From Clostridia bacterium (GTDB taxonomy: Bacteria > Bacillota > Clostridia > Oscillospirales > CAG-382): a DNA stretch of 9,289 bases. Below, in pieces: positions 1 to 4,965 of the stretch (positions are counted from its first letter, which is position 1; every line of letters begins with the position of its first letter). The stretch spans positions 1 to 9,289 of the forward strand of contig JAFQII010000221.1 of assembly GCA_017397605.1 (NCBI GenBank), given 5' to 3'. A program made the position numbers and the translations under genes. The notes under the pieces were generated by a model. That model did not search any database. It was given only the letters and a program-made list of their open reading frames with translations, and had not been told where the DNA came from.

Positions 1-101
1 GACGAAAACGACAGCGAAATATCATCCGCCTGCACAAAGGACGGACAGAGCGACAGCACAAACACCAGAGACAGCAAAGCACAAAGCAAACGTTTTTTCA
101 T
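1..101 (-). CDS. N-terminus of a secreted protein (signal peptide), cut by the window edge
   Basis: Only the first 33 codons are inside the window. They read as a classic Sec signal peptide: basic start MKKR, a hydrophobic core LLCALLSLVFVLSLC, then SFVQA followed by DDIS, with a likely signal-peptidase I cleavage after VQA at about residue 25. The ATG (complement of 99-101) overlaps the ribF stop codon in an ATGA arrangement. A GGGAGG ribosome site lies inside the end of ribF, so the gene is probably translationally coupled to ribF and shares its promoter. The mature protein is not visible, so no function can be given. There is no lipobox cysteine near the cleavage site, so it is more likely secreted or membrane-anchored later than a lipoprotein. 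Confidence 0.8.
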   Translation of the reverse strand, partial: MKKRLLCALLSLVFVLSLCPSFVQADDISLSFS

Positions 102-1042
102 TCCGTGCCTCCCTCGCGTACCGCCTCGATGTCGCGCGTGATCTGCTCCTTGAGTTCCTCCAACGTGGAGAAGCAGCGCTCCTTGCGCAAGAACTTCAGC
201 AGCGTCACCTTTGCGGTCACACCGTACAGATTGCCCGAAAAATCGAGCAGATGCGTCTCAAATACAGGCTTGGACTCCGACGAAACGGTCGGCTTGATGC
301 CGATGTTCGTCACGCCGTACAGCGTTCTGTCGCCCAGCTCCACCTTGGACGCGTACACGCCGAAGCGCGGCAGCATTCTGTCTGCGGGCGGAATCTGGTT
401 GATGGTCGGAAATCCGATCTTCCGTCCGAGGTGTCTGCCCTCGCGGATCGGCAAAATAAACGAGTGCTTGCGTCCCAAAAGGCTCTCCACCTCGTCCAGC
501 TTGCCCTCGCCGAGAATGCGGCGGATGTAGGACGAAGAAATCTTTTTGCCGTCCTTTTCAAGCTGGGGAAGCACCACGCAGTCGCCGCCGTTTTGCGCCA
601 TCAGCGCTTTCATCGTCTCGGGGTCGCCCATGCGCCCTTTGCCGAAACGGAAATCACTGCCCACAACGGTGCAGACACAGCCAAACCGCTTTACCAAAAA
701 GTCACGCACAAACTCCTCGCAAGAGAAATCGTGCAGATACGCGTACTCCGCGCGGTAAACGCTCTCGACCCCCAGCTCCGCAAACGCTTCCATGCGGTCG
801 TCGTCGCCCAGCAGATACTTTGCGCCAAACAGCAAGACCTTGGGGTTTTCCGTAAACGTAAACAACATCGGAACGGCGTCACGATTCTTTGCTTCCTCCG
901 ACAAACGCGACAAAAGCATCTGATGTCCCAGATGCACGCCGTCAAAATTGCCGATCGCAATGACCGTCTTTGCCTGCAGGGGCAAATCCTCTCTTGTATA
1001 TACGTGCGGTATGCGCTTGATCTTGTAATCCAGTTCTGCCAT
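98..1042 (-). CDS. ribF: Bifunctional riboflavin kinase / FAD synthetase (FMN adenylyltransferase)
   Basis: This cytosolic enzyme phosphorylates riboflavin to FMN and then adenylylates FMN to FAD. The 314-aa length is normal for the family. The N-terminal nucleotidyltransferase half shows the GNFDGVHLGH motif (31-40), VGSDFRFGKGR (127-137) and SSSYIRR (169-175). The C-terminal riboflavin kinase half shows GRKIGFPTIN (206-215), the T/N of the PTxN signature, GVTNIGIKPT (243-252) and FETHLLDF (261-268), where E262 matches the expected catalytic base. The ATG start (1042) is preceded by GAAGGTGA at good spacing and by a consensus promoter. The downstream gene overlaps its stop codon. Many relatives carry ribF beside truB/rbfA, but here the visible neighbour encodes a secreted protein. 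No FMN riboswitch is visible in the leader. Confidence 0.96.
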   Translation of the reverse strand: MAELDYKIKRIPHVYTREDLPLQAKTVIAIGNFDGVHLGHQMLLSRLSEEAKNRDAVPMLFTFTENPKVLLFGAKYLLGDDDRMEAFAELGVESVYRAEYAYLHDFSCEEFVRDFLVKRFGCVCTVVGSDFRFGKGRMGDPETMKALMAQNGGDCVVLPQLEKDGKKISSSYIRRILGEGKLDEVESLLGRKHSFILPIREGRHLGRKIGFPTINQIPPADRMLPRFGVYASKVELGDRTLYGVTNIGIKPTVSSESKPVFETHLLDFSGNLYGVTAKVTLLKFLRKERCFSTLEELKEQITRDIEAVREGGTE

Positions 1043-1081
1043 AATCGTTCACCTTCAAAAGTGCGTAATGATCTAATTTAG

Positions 1082-1110
1082 ATGATACCCCTTTTTTGGC
1101 GTTTTGTCAA
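1082..1110 (-). promoter_or_regulatory. Sigma-A promoter of ribF
   Basis: Read on the minus strand, TTGACA (1105-1110) is followed by a 17-base spacer and TATCAT (1082-1087). The sequence upstream of the -35 (about 1111-1135) is very A/T rich, like an UP element. Transcription should start near 1075, giving a leader of about 33 bases. A 13-bp palindrome, ATCTAATTTAGAT (1071-1083), covers the inferred start point and touches the -10. It could be an operator, but may be chance in AT-rich DNA. Confidence 0.85.
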
Positions 1111-1140
1111 GGTTAAATGTGTAAATATTTTTTTGCAGAG

Positions 1141-1219
1141 AAGGGAAACGTCTTAAGAACCTTTCTTAAAAGAAAAGGTTAAAACCTCGCCCGCGGCGAG
1201 CTTAGACAATCCCCAAAAA
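1141..1219 (+). repeat. Dispersed intergenic repeat, copy A
   Basis: This stretch matches 3524-3603 almost base for base in its conserved blocks, in the same orientation. The blocks come in this order: AAGGG, a CTTAAG-type core (1152-1157), ACCTTTCTT, an AAGGT return arm, ACCTCGCC, GCGGCGAGCTT, and AATCCCCAAAA. Two hairpins lie inside it. One is at 1158-1180 (AACCTTT arm with a mispaired centre). The other is at 1186-1200 (CTCGCC / GGCGAG around the triloop CGC). The differences between copies are concentrated in loops and spacers. It encodes nothing visible and has no transposase nearby, so a non-autonomous small repeat is the best description. Confidence 0.8.
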
Positions 1220-1228
1220 CTTTTCATG

Positions 1229-1248
1229 CCGAAAGCTGATGCTTTCGG
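1229..1248. repeat. Perfect 8-bp hairpin with TGAT loop
   Basis: CCGAAAGC (1229-1236) and GCTTTCGG (1241-1248) are perfect inverted arms around TGAT, followed by an A/T-rich run. As a plus-strand terminator it has no clean T-run directly after the stem. The right side starts with AAAAATTATTTTTTA, so weak termination cannot be excluded. A related but imperfect hairpin is at 3712-3732 (CCAAAAGC arm). Confidence 0.6.
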
Positions 1249-1267
1249 AAAAATTATTTTTTATCGT

Positions 1268-1287
1268 CCGGACACGACAGTGTCCGG
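1268..1287. repeat. Perfect 8-bp hairpin with GACA loop
   Basis: CCGGACAC (1268-1275) and GTGTCCGG (1280-1287) are perfect inverted arms around GACA, about 90 bases before the nucleotidyltransferase start. No T-run follows. It could be an operator, a 5'-leader structure or simply another unit of the repeat cluster. Confidence 0.6.
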
Positions 1288-1377
1288 CAATCAATTTCTT
1301 TGAGGATTTTTAAGCCCTACATAAAACCCACGCTTTTCGGCAACAATACGACCAAAACCAAAAAAGCGAGGTAACAC

Positions 1378-3525
1378 ATGCAAACAAACACGCAAAACAA
1401 ACACGAAGTTGTCATTCTGGCAGGCGGAATGGGAAGCAGGCTCGCGCCGATCACGGACGACGTTCCAAAGCCGCTCGTACCGGTCGGCGGCATTCCCACG
1501 CTGGAGCGCCTGACGGAGACGCTTGCCAAAAACGGTTTTTCCGATGCACTGCTGACCGTCTGCGCCCTGCCCGAGGCGTTTGACGCCTACCGCGACCCCA
1601 ACATCGCGCTCGAAACCGTCAAGGGAGACACGCCGTTGGGAAGCGCGGGCAGTGTCCGCGCGGTGCTCGACAGGCTCGCAGACACCTTTCTGGTCATCTC
1701 GGGCGACACGGTCACCGATTTTGACCTGCGCCACGCGATGGAAACGCACAAAAAAGAAAACCGCCTTGCAACGGTTTTGCTGACGCACGCGGACGCGCCG
1801 TGCGAGTTTGGCATCGTGTCGTGCAGGGACGGCAGGATCGTCGGTTTTTCGGAAAAGCCCTCGTGGCGCGACACGTTTTCCGATCTTGTATCGACCGGCA
1901 TTTATATCCTCAACAAGTCGCTTTTGCAGGACATCCCCGGCGGGATCTGTTACGATTTCGGCAAGGACTTCTTTCCGCGGTTGCTGTCGCGCGGCGTAGA
2001 TATCCACGGGGACGTCCCTGCGGGGCGCTGGTGGGACATCGGCACGCCCGAGAGCTTCTATCGATGCAACATGGAGCTGTCGCAGGGCGAAAACGTCATT
2101 GGCACGGAGTGCCTGCTGGACGAAGGCGCATCGGTCAGCCGAAGCGTCTTGTTTGACCGCGTCACGGTGGAATCGGGCGCGCACGTCGAGTCGAGCATCC
2201 TCTGCGAGGGTGTGCGCATCGGCGCGGGCTGTGTTGTCCCCGCAGGATGCGTCATCGGCAAACACACCGTCATCGAAGACGGCGTCAAGCTTCGCCCGGG
2301 CGCGCGCATCAAAGGCGGCATGCGCATCGGAAAAGACGGCACGGGCGGCAGATTTGACTTCGGCACGGCAAAACGCCGGTATTTCGGCGACGAGTCGATC
2401 GCGGGCGACCGCGCGGAGCTGGACAGTACCTTTGCCTTGCGGCTCGGACGCGCGCTCAAGTCGCCGTCGCGTTCCCTGCGGCTGTGCGTGTTGCACGGTT
2501 CTTCCGCAAGCGCTTTGCTGTACGCAGAGCTGTTGATCCGCGGTGCAATGGACGCGGGCGCGCAGGTGCACGACCTCGGCGACGCGTTCCCTGCCGTCAC
2601 TTCGTTTGCTGTTTCGAGTTACGAAGCGGACATGGCGGTGCACGTCGACGTGCAGGACAGCCTCTCGCGCGTGACGTTTCGGTTTTGCGACCGCGCGGGC
2701 TTGCCGCTGACGCGCGAGATTCAGCGCGGAATCGAACAGCGCCTTGCGTCAAACACGTTTGACGTCTGCATCACGCCCCTGCCGCCGATCTCCTACGAAA
2801 AAGAAGACCTCGTTCTCTGCCGTTACTGCAACTGGGTGCAGGAACGCGTGCTCTCCCTTGCGGGCAGTACGTTTTCGGTCGCGCGGCGCGACGAAGCGGG
2901 ACAGTTTTTGTATTCCAACGCCAAGGAGCTTGGCGCGGACGTCCGTTTTGGGGGCGAAGGGACCGACAGCTACACCGTTTCGCCCGACGGCTGCCGCGCC
3001 TGCGCGTACACCAAAAACGGCAAGCCCCTGACGTACTGGCATCTGGTCGCCATCGCCGCGGCGGAAAGCGACGAGCGCGTCATCCGCTTGCCCGCGCGCG
3101 CCCCGAAAGCCGTCGAGGATTACCTGCGCAGTATGGGCAAGGAGCTTGTGCTCTACACCGACCGCCGCGTCGCGCATGAGTTCCCCTCTCCGCACAGCCC
3201 CTACGTCCATGACGGCGTTCTGCTCTGCCTTTCCGTCGTACGCGCACTCTGCGACAGGCACATGACGCTGGACGAGGCGTTCTCGGCGCTCCCCGCCTTT
3301 TGCGTGGTCAAAAAGGAACTGCCCGCCGTGAGCGAATCCGCGGACAAGCGCGCGTCTCGCATCGCACAGCTTTCGGCAAAAAGCGGGTTCCCCGCGCGTG
3401 TGTTCTGGCAAAACGGATGCGTCACCGTCTACCCCAACGCCGCGGGCGGCTACACCCTCCTCGCCGAGGCGACCGGCTGGGAAACCGCCGAGGAGCTTTG
3501 CATCGAAGCGGAGAAATTATTGTAA
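1378..3525 (+). CDS. Sugar-phosphate nucleotidyltransferase fused to left-handed beta-helix and phosphomannomutase-like domain
   Basis: The 715-aa protein most resembles the fused mannose-1-phosphate guanylyltransferase family of Clostridia, Actinobacteria and Cyanobacteria. That family makes nucleotide sugars for cell-surface glycans in the cytosol. The nucleotidyltransferase domain (about 10-235) shows the LAGGMGSRL signature with PKPLVPVGG (14-38), TPLGSAGSV (85-93) and the metal-site SGD (108-110). From about 239 to 311, short hexapeptide-type repeats (ASVSRSVLF, AHVESSILC, VRIGAGCVV, CVIGKHTVI) suggest a left-handed beta-helix. The rest (about 320-715) follows a phosphomannomutase-like alpha/beta plan, but where active mutases have the phosphoserine loop it reads VHVDVQDSLS (421-430). 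Mutase activity is therefore unlikely. GAGG stands 7-8 bases before the ATG. The true sugar and nucleotide (GDP-mannose or another) cannot be read from sequence. GlmU was considered, but its acetyltransferase part does not match. Confidence 0.88.
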   Translation: MQTNTQNKHEVVILAGGMGSRLAPITDDVPKPLVPVGGIPTLERLTETLAKNGFSDALLTVCALPEAFDAYRDPNIALETVKGDTPLGSAGSVRAVLDRLADTFLVISGDTVTDFDLRHAMETHKKENRLATVLLTHADAPCEFGIVSCRDGRIVGFSEKPSWRDTFSDLVSTGIYILNKSLLQDIPGGICYDFGKDFFPRLLSRGVDIHGDVPAGRWWDIGTPESFYRCNMELSQGENVIGTECLLDEGASVSRSVLFDRVTVESGAHVESSILCEGVRIGAGCVVPAGCVIGKHTVIEDGVKLRPGARIKGGMRIGKDGTGGRFDFGTAKRRYFGDESIAGDRAELDSTFALRLGRALKSPSRSLRLCVLHGSSASALLYAELLIRGAMDAGAQVHDLGDAFPAVTSFAVSSYEADMAVHVDVQDSLSRVTFRFCDRAGLPLTREIQRGIEQRLASNTFDVCITPLPPISYEKEDLVLCRYCNWVQERVLSLAGSTFSVARRDEAGQFLYSNAKELGADVRFGGEGTDSYTVSPDGCRACAYTKNGKPLTYWHLVAIAAAESDERVIRLPARAPKAVEDYLRSMGKELVLYTDRRVAHEFPSPHSPYVHDGVLLCLSVVRALCDRHMTLDEAFSALPAFCVVKKELPAVSESADKRASRIAQLSAKSGFPARVFWQNGCVTVYPNAAGGYTLLAEATGWETAEELCIEAEKLL

Positions 3526-3603
3526 GGGGAGAACGCTTAAGGACCTTTCTTTTCAAAAAGAAGGTCAAACCTCGCCTGCGGCGAGCTTGAAGAATCCCCA
3601 AAA
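3524..3603 (+). repeat. Dispersed intergenic repeat, copy B
   Basis: This is the second copy of the element at 1141-1219, in direct orientation. It begins inside the stop codon of the nucleotidyltransferase gene. Its first hairpin (3542-3566) pairs GACCTT with AAGGTC and CTTTT with AAAAG around a bulged T. Its second (3571-3585) pairs CTCGCC with GGCGAG around the triloop TGC. Compared with copy A, first-stem bases change on both sides (AACC/GGTT against GACC/GGTC), so pairing is kept. This supports a selected structure or spread as a folded unit. Confidence 0.8.
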
Positions 3604-3609
3604 GAACAA

Positions 3610-3653
3610 GTCGGCGCATAGCTTTATCGATACCATAACTGCATACCGCCGAC
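3610..3653. repeat. 7-bp inverted repeat around a 30-base interior
   Basis: GTCGGCG (3610-3616) and CGCCGAC (3647-3653) are perfect inverted arms with a 30-base A/T-richer interior. It sits between repeat copy B and the terminator. It may be a further repeat unit or the footprint of a lost insertion. No coding potential or known motif is visible. Confidence 0.35.
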
Positions 3654-3655
3654 GT

Positions 3656-3684
3656 AAAAAACGACTCCTTCGGGAGTCGTTTTT
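3656..3684. terminator. Rho-independent terminator with UUCG loop, usable from both sides
   Basis: ACGACTCC (3661-3668) and GGAGTCGT (3673-3680) form a perfect 8-bp stem closed as C(TTCG)G, the very stable tetraloop. A T-run follows (3681-3684) and an A-run precedes it (3656-3660), so the inverse strand also ends in U's. It lies between two convergent genes, the nucleotidyltransferase (plus) and the XRE regulator (minus), and probably ends both transcripts. Confidence 0.9.
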
Positions 3685-3711
3685 AGGAGTATAACTACAA
3701 GGATAATCTTG

Positions 3712-3732
3712 CCAAAAGCTGTCGCTTTTTGG
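3712..3732. repeat. Imperfect hairpin just after the XRE regulator stop
   Basis: CCAAAAGC (3712-3719) pairs with GCTTTTTGG (3724-3732) apart from one extra T, around TGTC (GACA on the minus strand). It lies 10 bases past the minus-strand XRE gene's stop. No U-run follows it on that strand, so it is not a convincing terminator. Its arm design resembles 1229-1248. Confidence 0.45.
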
Positions 3733-3741
3733 GGGAGAATA

Positions 3742-4089
3742 CTATCGTTTTGCTCGCAAAACCGTCTTGGTCGTCCGCAACACTTCGGTAAGCGCCTTCA
3801 ATTCTTCGGCAGTACAATCCGCAAGCACCTCATCGATCATTTTGACCGAAATGTGTTCACTTTTGACCAACGTACCGTAAACCAACTCATCCAACGTCGT
3901 TCCCAACGCGTTAGCGATCCCGATCAACGTGGGCAAGCTCAATTTTGTTGCCGCTCGTTCGATGTGCGAAATGTTAGACGGCTCAACTCCGGAGTGTTCC
4001 GCAAGCTCCGCCTGCGTCCATCCTTTCGCCTTTCTGCACGCACGAATACGCACGCCGATCGTAACATAATCTATTCCGCCTTGTGCCAT
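3742..4089 (-). CDS. XRE-family helix-turn-helix regulator, likely repressor of the divergent gene
   Basis: A 115-aa cytosolic DNA-binding protein. Residues about 10-70 form a Cro/C1-type helix-turn-helix domain: IRACRKAKGWTQAELAEHSG, then VEPSNISHIERAATKLSLPT and LIGIANALGTTLDELVYG. The C-terminal 45 residues (SVKMIDEVLADCTAEELKALTEVLRTTKTVL) look helical and may be a dimerisation tail. The start at 4089 is preferred over an ATG 8 codons further upstream because GAGGTGG stands 6 bases before it. The gene diverges from the SLOG gene across an intergenic region with two 17-bp palindromes, the expected autoregulatory layout. Its base composition is lower in GC than the flanking housekeeping genes. 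The DNA-binding role follows from the family; the target is inferred from position. Confidence 0.88.
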   Translation of the reverse strand: MAQGGIDYVTIGVRIRACRKAKGWTQAELAEHSGVEPSNISHIERAATKLSLPTLIGIANALGTTLDELVYGTLVKSEHISVKMIDEVLADCTAEELKALTEVLRTTKTVLRAKR

Positions 4090-4128
4090 TCTTTCCACCT
4101 CAAAATAATACAAAACTTTTACAAAAGT

Positions 4129-4157
4129 ATTGTATATCCGATTCGGATATGATAAAA
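4129..4157 (-). promoter_or_regulatory. Possible overlapping promoter of the XRE regulator
   Basis: On the minus strand TTTTAT (4152-4157), a 17-base spacer and TACAAT (4129-4134) could drive the regulator. Transcription would start near 4122, about 33 bases before its ATG. The -35 is weak. The two opposed promoters would share almost exactly the same DNA, each using the other's end. A 14-bp palindrome, ACTTTTACAAAAGT (4115-4128), falls on the inferred start. Confidence 0.4.
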
Positions 4158-4158
4158 T
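4130..4158 (+). promoter_or_regulatory. Promoter of the SLOG gene
   Basis: TTGTAT (4130-4135), a 17-base spacer and TAAAAT (4153-4158) read as a sigma-A promoter pointing at the gene starting at 4216. The spacer contains the first 17-bp palindrome, and the second palindrome begins about where transcription should start (near 4165). Confidence 0.65.
4134..4150. promoter_or_regulatory. Operator-like palindrome O1
   Basis: A perfect 17-bp palindrome: arms ATATCCGA and TCGGATAT around a central T. It fills the spacer of the SLOG promoter and lies between the two opposed genes, where an autoregulatory XRE protein would bind. Which protein binds is inference. Confidence 0.75.
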
Positions 4159-4165
4159 AATGTGT

Positions 4166-4182
4166 GTATCCTATTCGGATAT
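4166..4182. promoter_or_regulatory. Operator-like palindrome O2
   Basis: A second copy of O1 matching 15 of 17 bases, with changes at the first base and at the inner G of the left arm. It is displaced by 32 bp, close to three helical turns, so two dimers could sit on the same face of DNA. It covers the inferred transcription start of the SLOG gene. Confidence 0.7.
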
Positions 4183-4215
4183 ACATTAACATTATTTGCA
4201 AAATCAGGTGAAAAA

Positions 4216-4650
4216 ATGACAATTACTTTTTTCGGACATCGGGATACACCCTGCAGTGTACAGCCCTTGCTGCAATCCGTTTTGGAAGAACTGATTTGTC
4301 AACAGCATGCAACAAACTTTTTGATCGGTTGCGAGGGCGCTTTTGACCGCATGGCTATCAAAACACTGCAAGAACTGCAAACGCGCTACCCTGAAATTCG
4401 CTACACGATCGTGTACGCCTATTACCCTGATCAAAATCTTTTTGATGCGCCTTTTGATTGCACCTTGTTTCCCGATGAACTTGCCAATGTCCCGCGAAAA
4501 TTTGCTATTGACAGGCGCAATACCTTTTTGGTCAAGCGTGCTGACATGCTGATTACTTATGTGCGATATCATACGGGAGGTGCCGCAAAGTTTCAAAAAC
4601 TCGCCGAAAAAAGCGGCAAGCGCGTATTGAACCTTGCAGAAATATATTGA
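4216..4650 (+). CDS. SLOG-superfamily protein (DUF1273/YpsA-like)
   Basis: A 144-aa protein with the layout of the DUF1273/SLOG families. An N-terminal strand leads into GHRD (7-10), then FLIGCEGAFDRMA (35-47), and a conserved-looking RRNTFLVKRADMLITYV (100-116) followed by GGAAKF (121-126) and a final KRVLNL strand. SLOG domains are Rossmann-like folds thought to bind nucleotide-derived ligands, and several occur in bacterial conflict systems. The ligand and role here are unknown. The start at 4216 has AGGTG 5 bases upstream; an in-frame ATG 18 codons earlier falls on the inferred promoter output and is rejected. The gene is flanked by two XRE regulators. Its GC content, about 43% in the sampled 4261-4320, is well under that of the housekeeping genes around it, which suggests transfer. 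Confidence 0.75.
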   Translation: MTITFFGHRDTPCSVQPLLQSVLEELICQQHATNFLIGCEGAFDRMAIKTLQELQTRYPEIRYTIVYAYYPDQNLFDAPFDCTLFPDELANVPRKFAIDRRNTFLVKRADMLITYVRYHTGGAAKFQKLAEKSGKRVLNLAEIY

Positions 4651-4680
4651 CTTTTACACCTTTTTGATGTAATGTAAAAT
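4647..4680 (+). promoter_or_regulatory. Candidate promoter of the small XRE gene
   Basis: TTGACT (4647-4652) overlaps the SLOG stop codon. It is followed by an A/T-rich -10 area, with TAATGT at 4670-4675 after 17 bases or TAAAAT at 4675-4680 after 22. The -10 choice is uncertain. The gene may also be read through from the SLOG promoter, since no terminator separates the two. Confidence 0.45.
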
Positions 4681-4708
4681 AAAGCAACTTTTTTCAAGGA
4701 GCGTGCTT

Positions 4709-4906
4709 ATGTACCGAATCAGAGACCTGCGCGAAGACCGCGACCTGAGCCAAGCAGAAATTGCAGCGGTAATCAAAACCACACAACAGCAATACAGCAA
4801 AATAGAGCTCGGCAAAGCTGACATCAGCGGCGAAAAACTGATTTTGCTCTCAAAATTCTACCGTGTTTCCACCGACTATATTCTCGGTATTTCCGACAAA
4901 ACCTAA
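4709..4906 (+). CDS. Small XRE-family helix-turn-helix protein
   Basis: A 65-aa single-domain Cro/C1-type DNA-binding protein: YRIRDLREDRDLSQAEIAAV, TTQQQYSKIELGKADISGEK, and the closing LSKFYRVSTDYILGISDK typical of this family. The start is the ATG at 4709, because AAGGAG (4696-4701) stands 7 bases before it; a GTG two codons earlier is too close to that site. It has no extra effector domain. It lies 58 bases after the SLOG gene, same strand, and ends at a strong terminator. It may act as a second regulator of the block, as in phage-like two-repressor circuits, but no binding site was found for it. Confidence 0.85.
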   Translation: MYRIRDLREDRDLSQAEIAAVIKTTQQQYSKIELGKADISGEKLILLSKFYRVSTDYILGISDKT

Positions 4907-4941
4907 AAAACATCCCGATACATCAACGTCGGGATGTTTTT
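4906..4941. terminator. Rho-independent terminator after the small XRE gene, usable from both sides
   Basis: AAAAACATCCCGA (4906-4918) and TCGGGATGTTTTT (4929-4941) form a 13-bp stem around a 10-base loop, ending in a T-run. It begins in the stop codon of the XRE gene. The A-run on the left gives a U-run on the minus strand, so it could also end the rnj transcript arriving from the right after the hairpin array. Confidence 0.9.
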
Positions 4942-4965
4942 CTTATGAGCATGACAACTTTTCGT

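Larger units (their letters stand above)
1043..1377. other. 335-base intergenic region with ribF promoter and four small hairpins
   Basis: No gene is visible here. From left to right it contains the ribF leader and promoter (to 1110), an A/T-rich stretch, an approximately 80-base dispersed repeat with two hairpins (1141-1219), then two further perfect 8-bp-stem hairpins (1229-1248 and 1268-1287). The leader of the downstream nucleotidyltransferase gene follows, with its ribosome site GAGG at about 1368-1372. No convincing sigma-A promoter for that gene could be picked out. TACATA at 1318-1323 is a possible -10, but it lacks a good -35. Confidence 0.7.

Noticed and set aside
251..1081. Open frame on the plus strand opposite ribF
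   Set aside because: No ribosome site or domain; ribF motifs on the other strand are complete.
1043..1140. FMN riboswitch in front of ribF
   Set aside because: The leader is only about 33 bases from the inferred start, and none of the conserved FMN-element blocks are visible.
1291..2643. Long open frame on the minus strand opposite the nucleotidyltransferase gene
   Set aside because: Low-complexity Arg/Ala/Asp-rich translation with no domain, opposite a clear enzyme gene; a GC-rich antisense shadow.
1141..3603. Composite transposon or insertion sequence around the nucleotidyltransferase gene
   Set aside because: The flanking repeats are only about 80 bases, there is no transposase in the window and no target-site duplication was seen.
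3712..3732. Terminator of the minus-strand XRE gene
   Set aside because: The stem has an extra base and no U-run follows on the minus strand; the UUCG hairpin at 3656-3684 is a far better terminator.
4162..4215. Longer N-terminus of the SLOG protein from an upstream in-frame ATG
   Set aside because: It would begin at about the inferred transcription start, inside the operator region, with no ribosome site; AGGTG fits the ATG at 4216.
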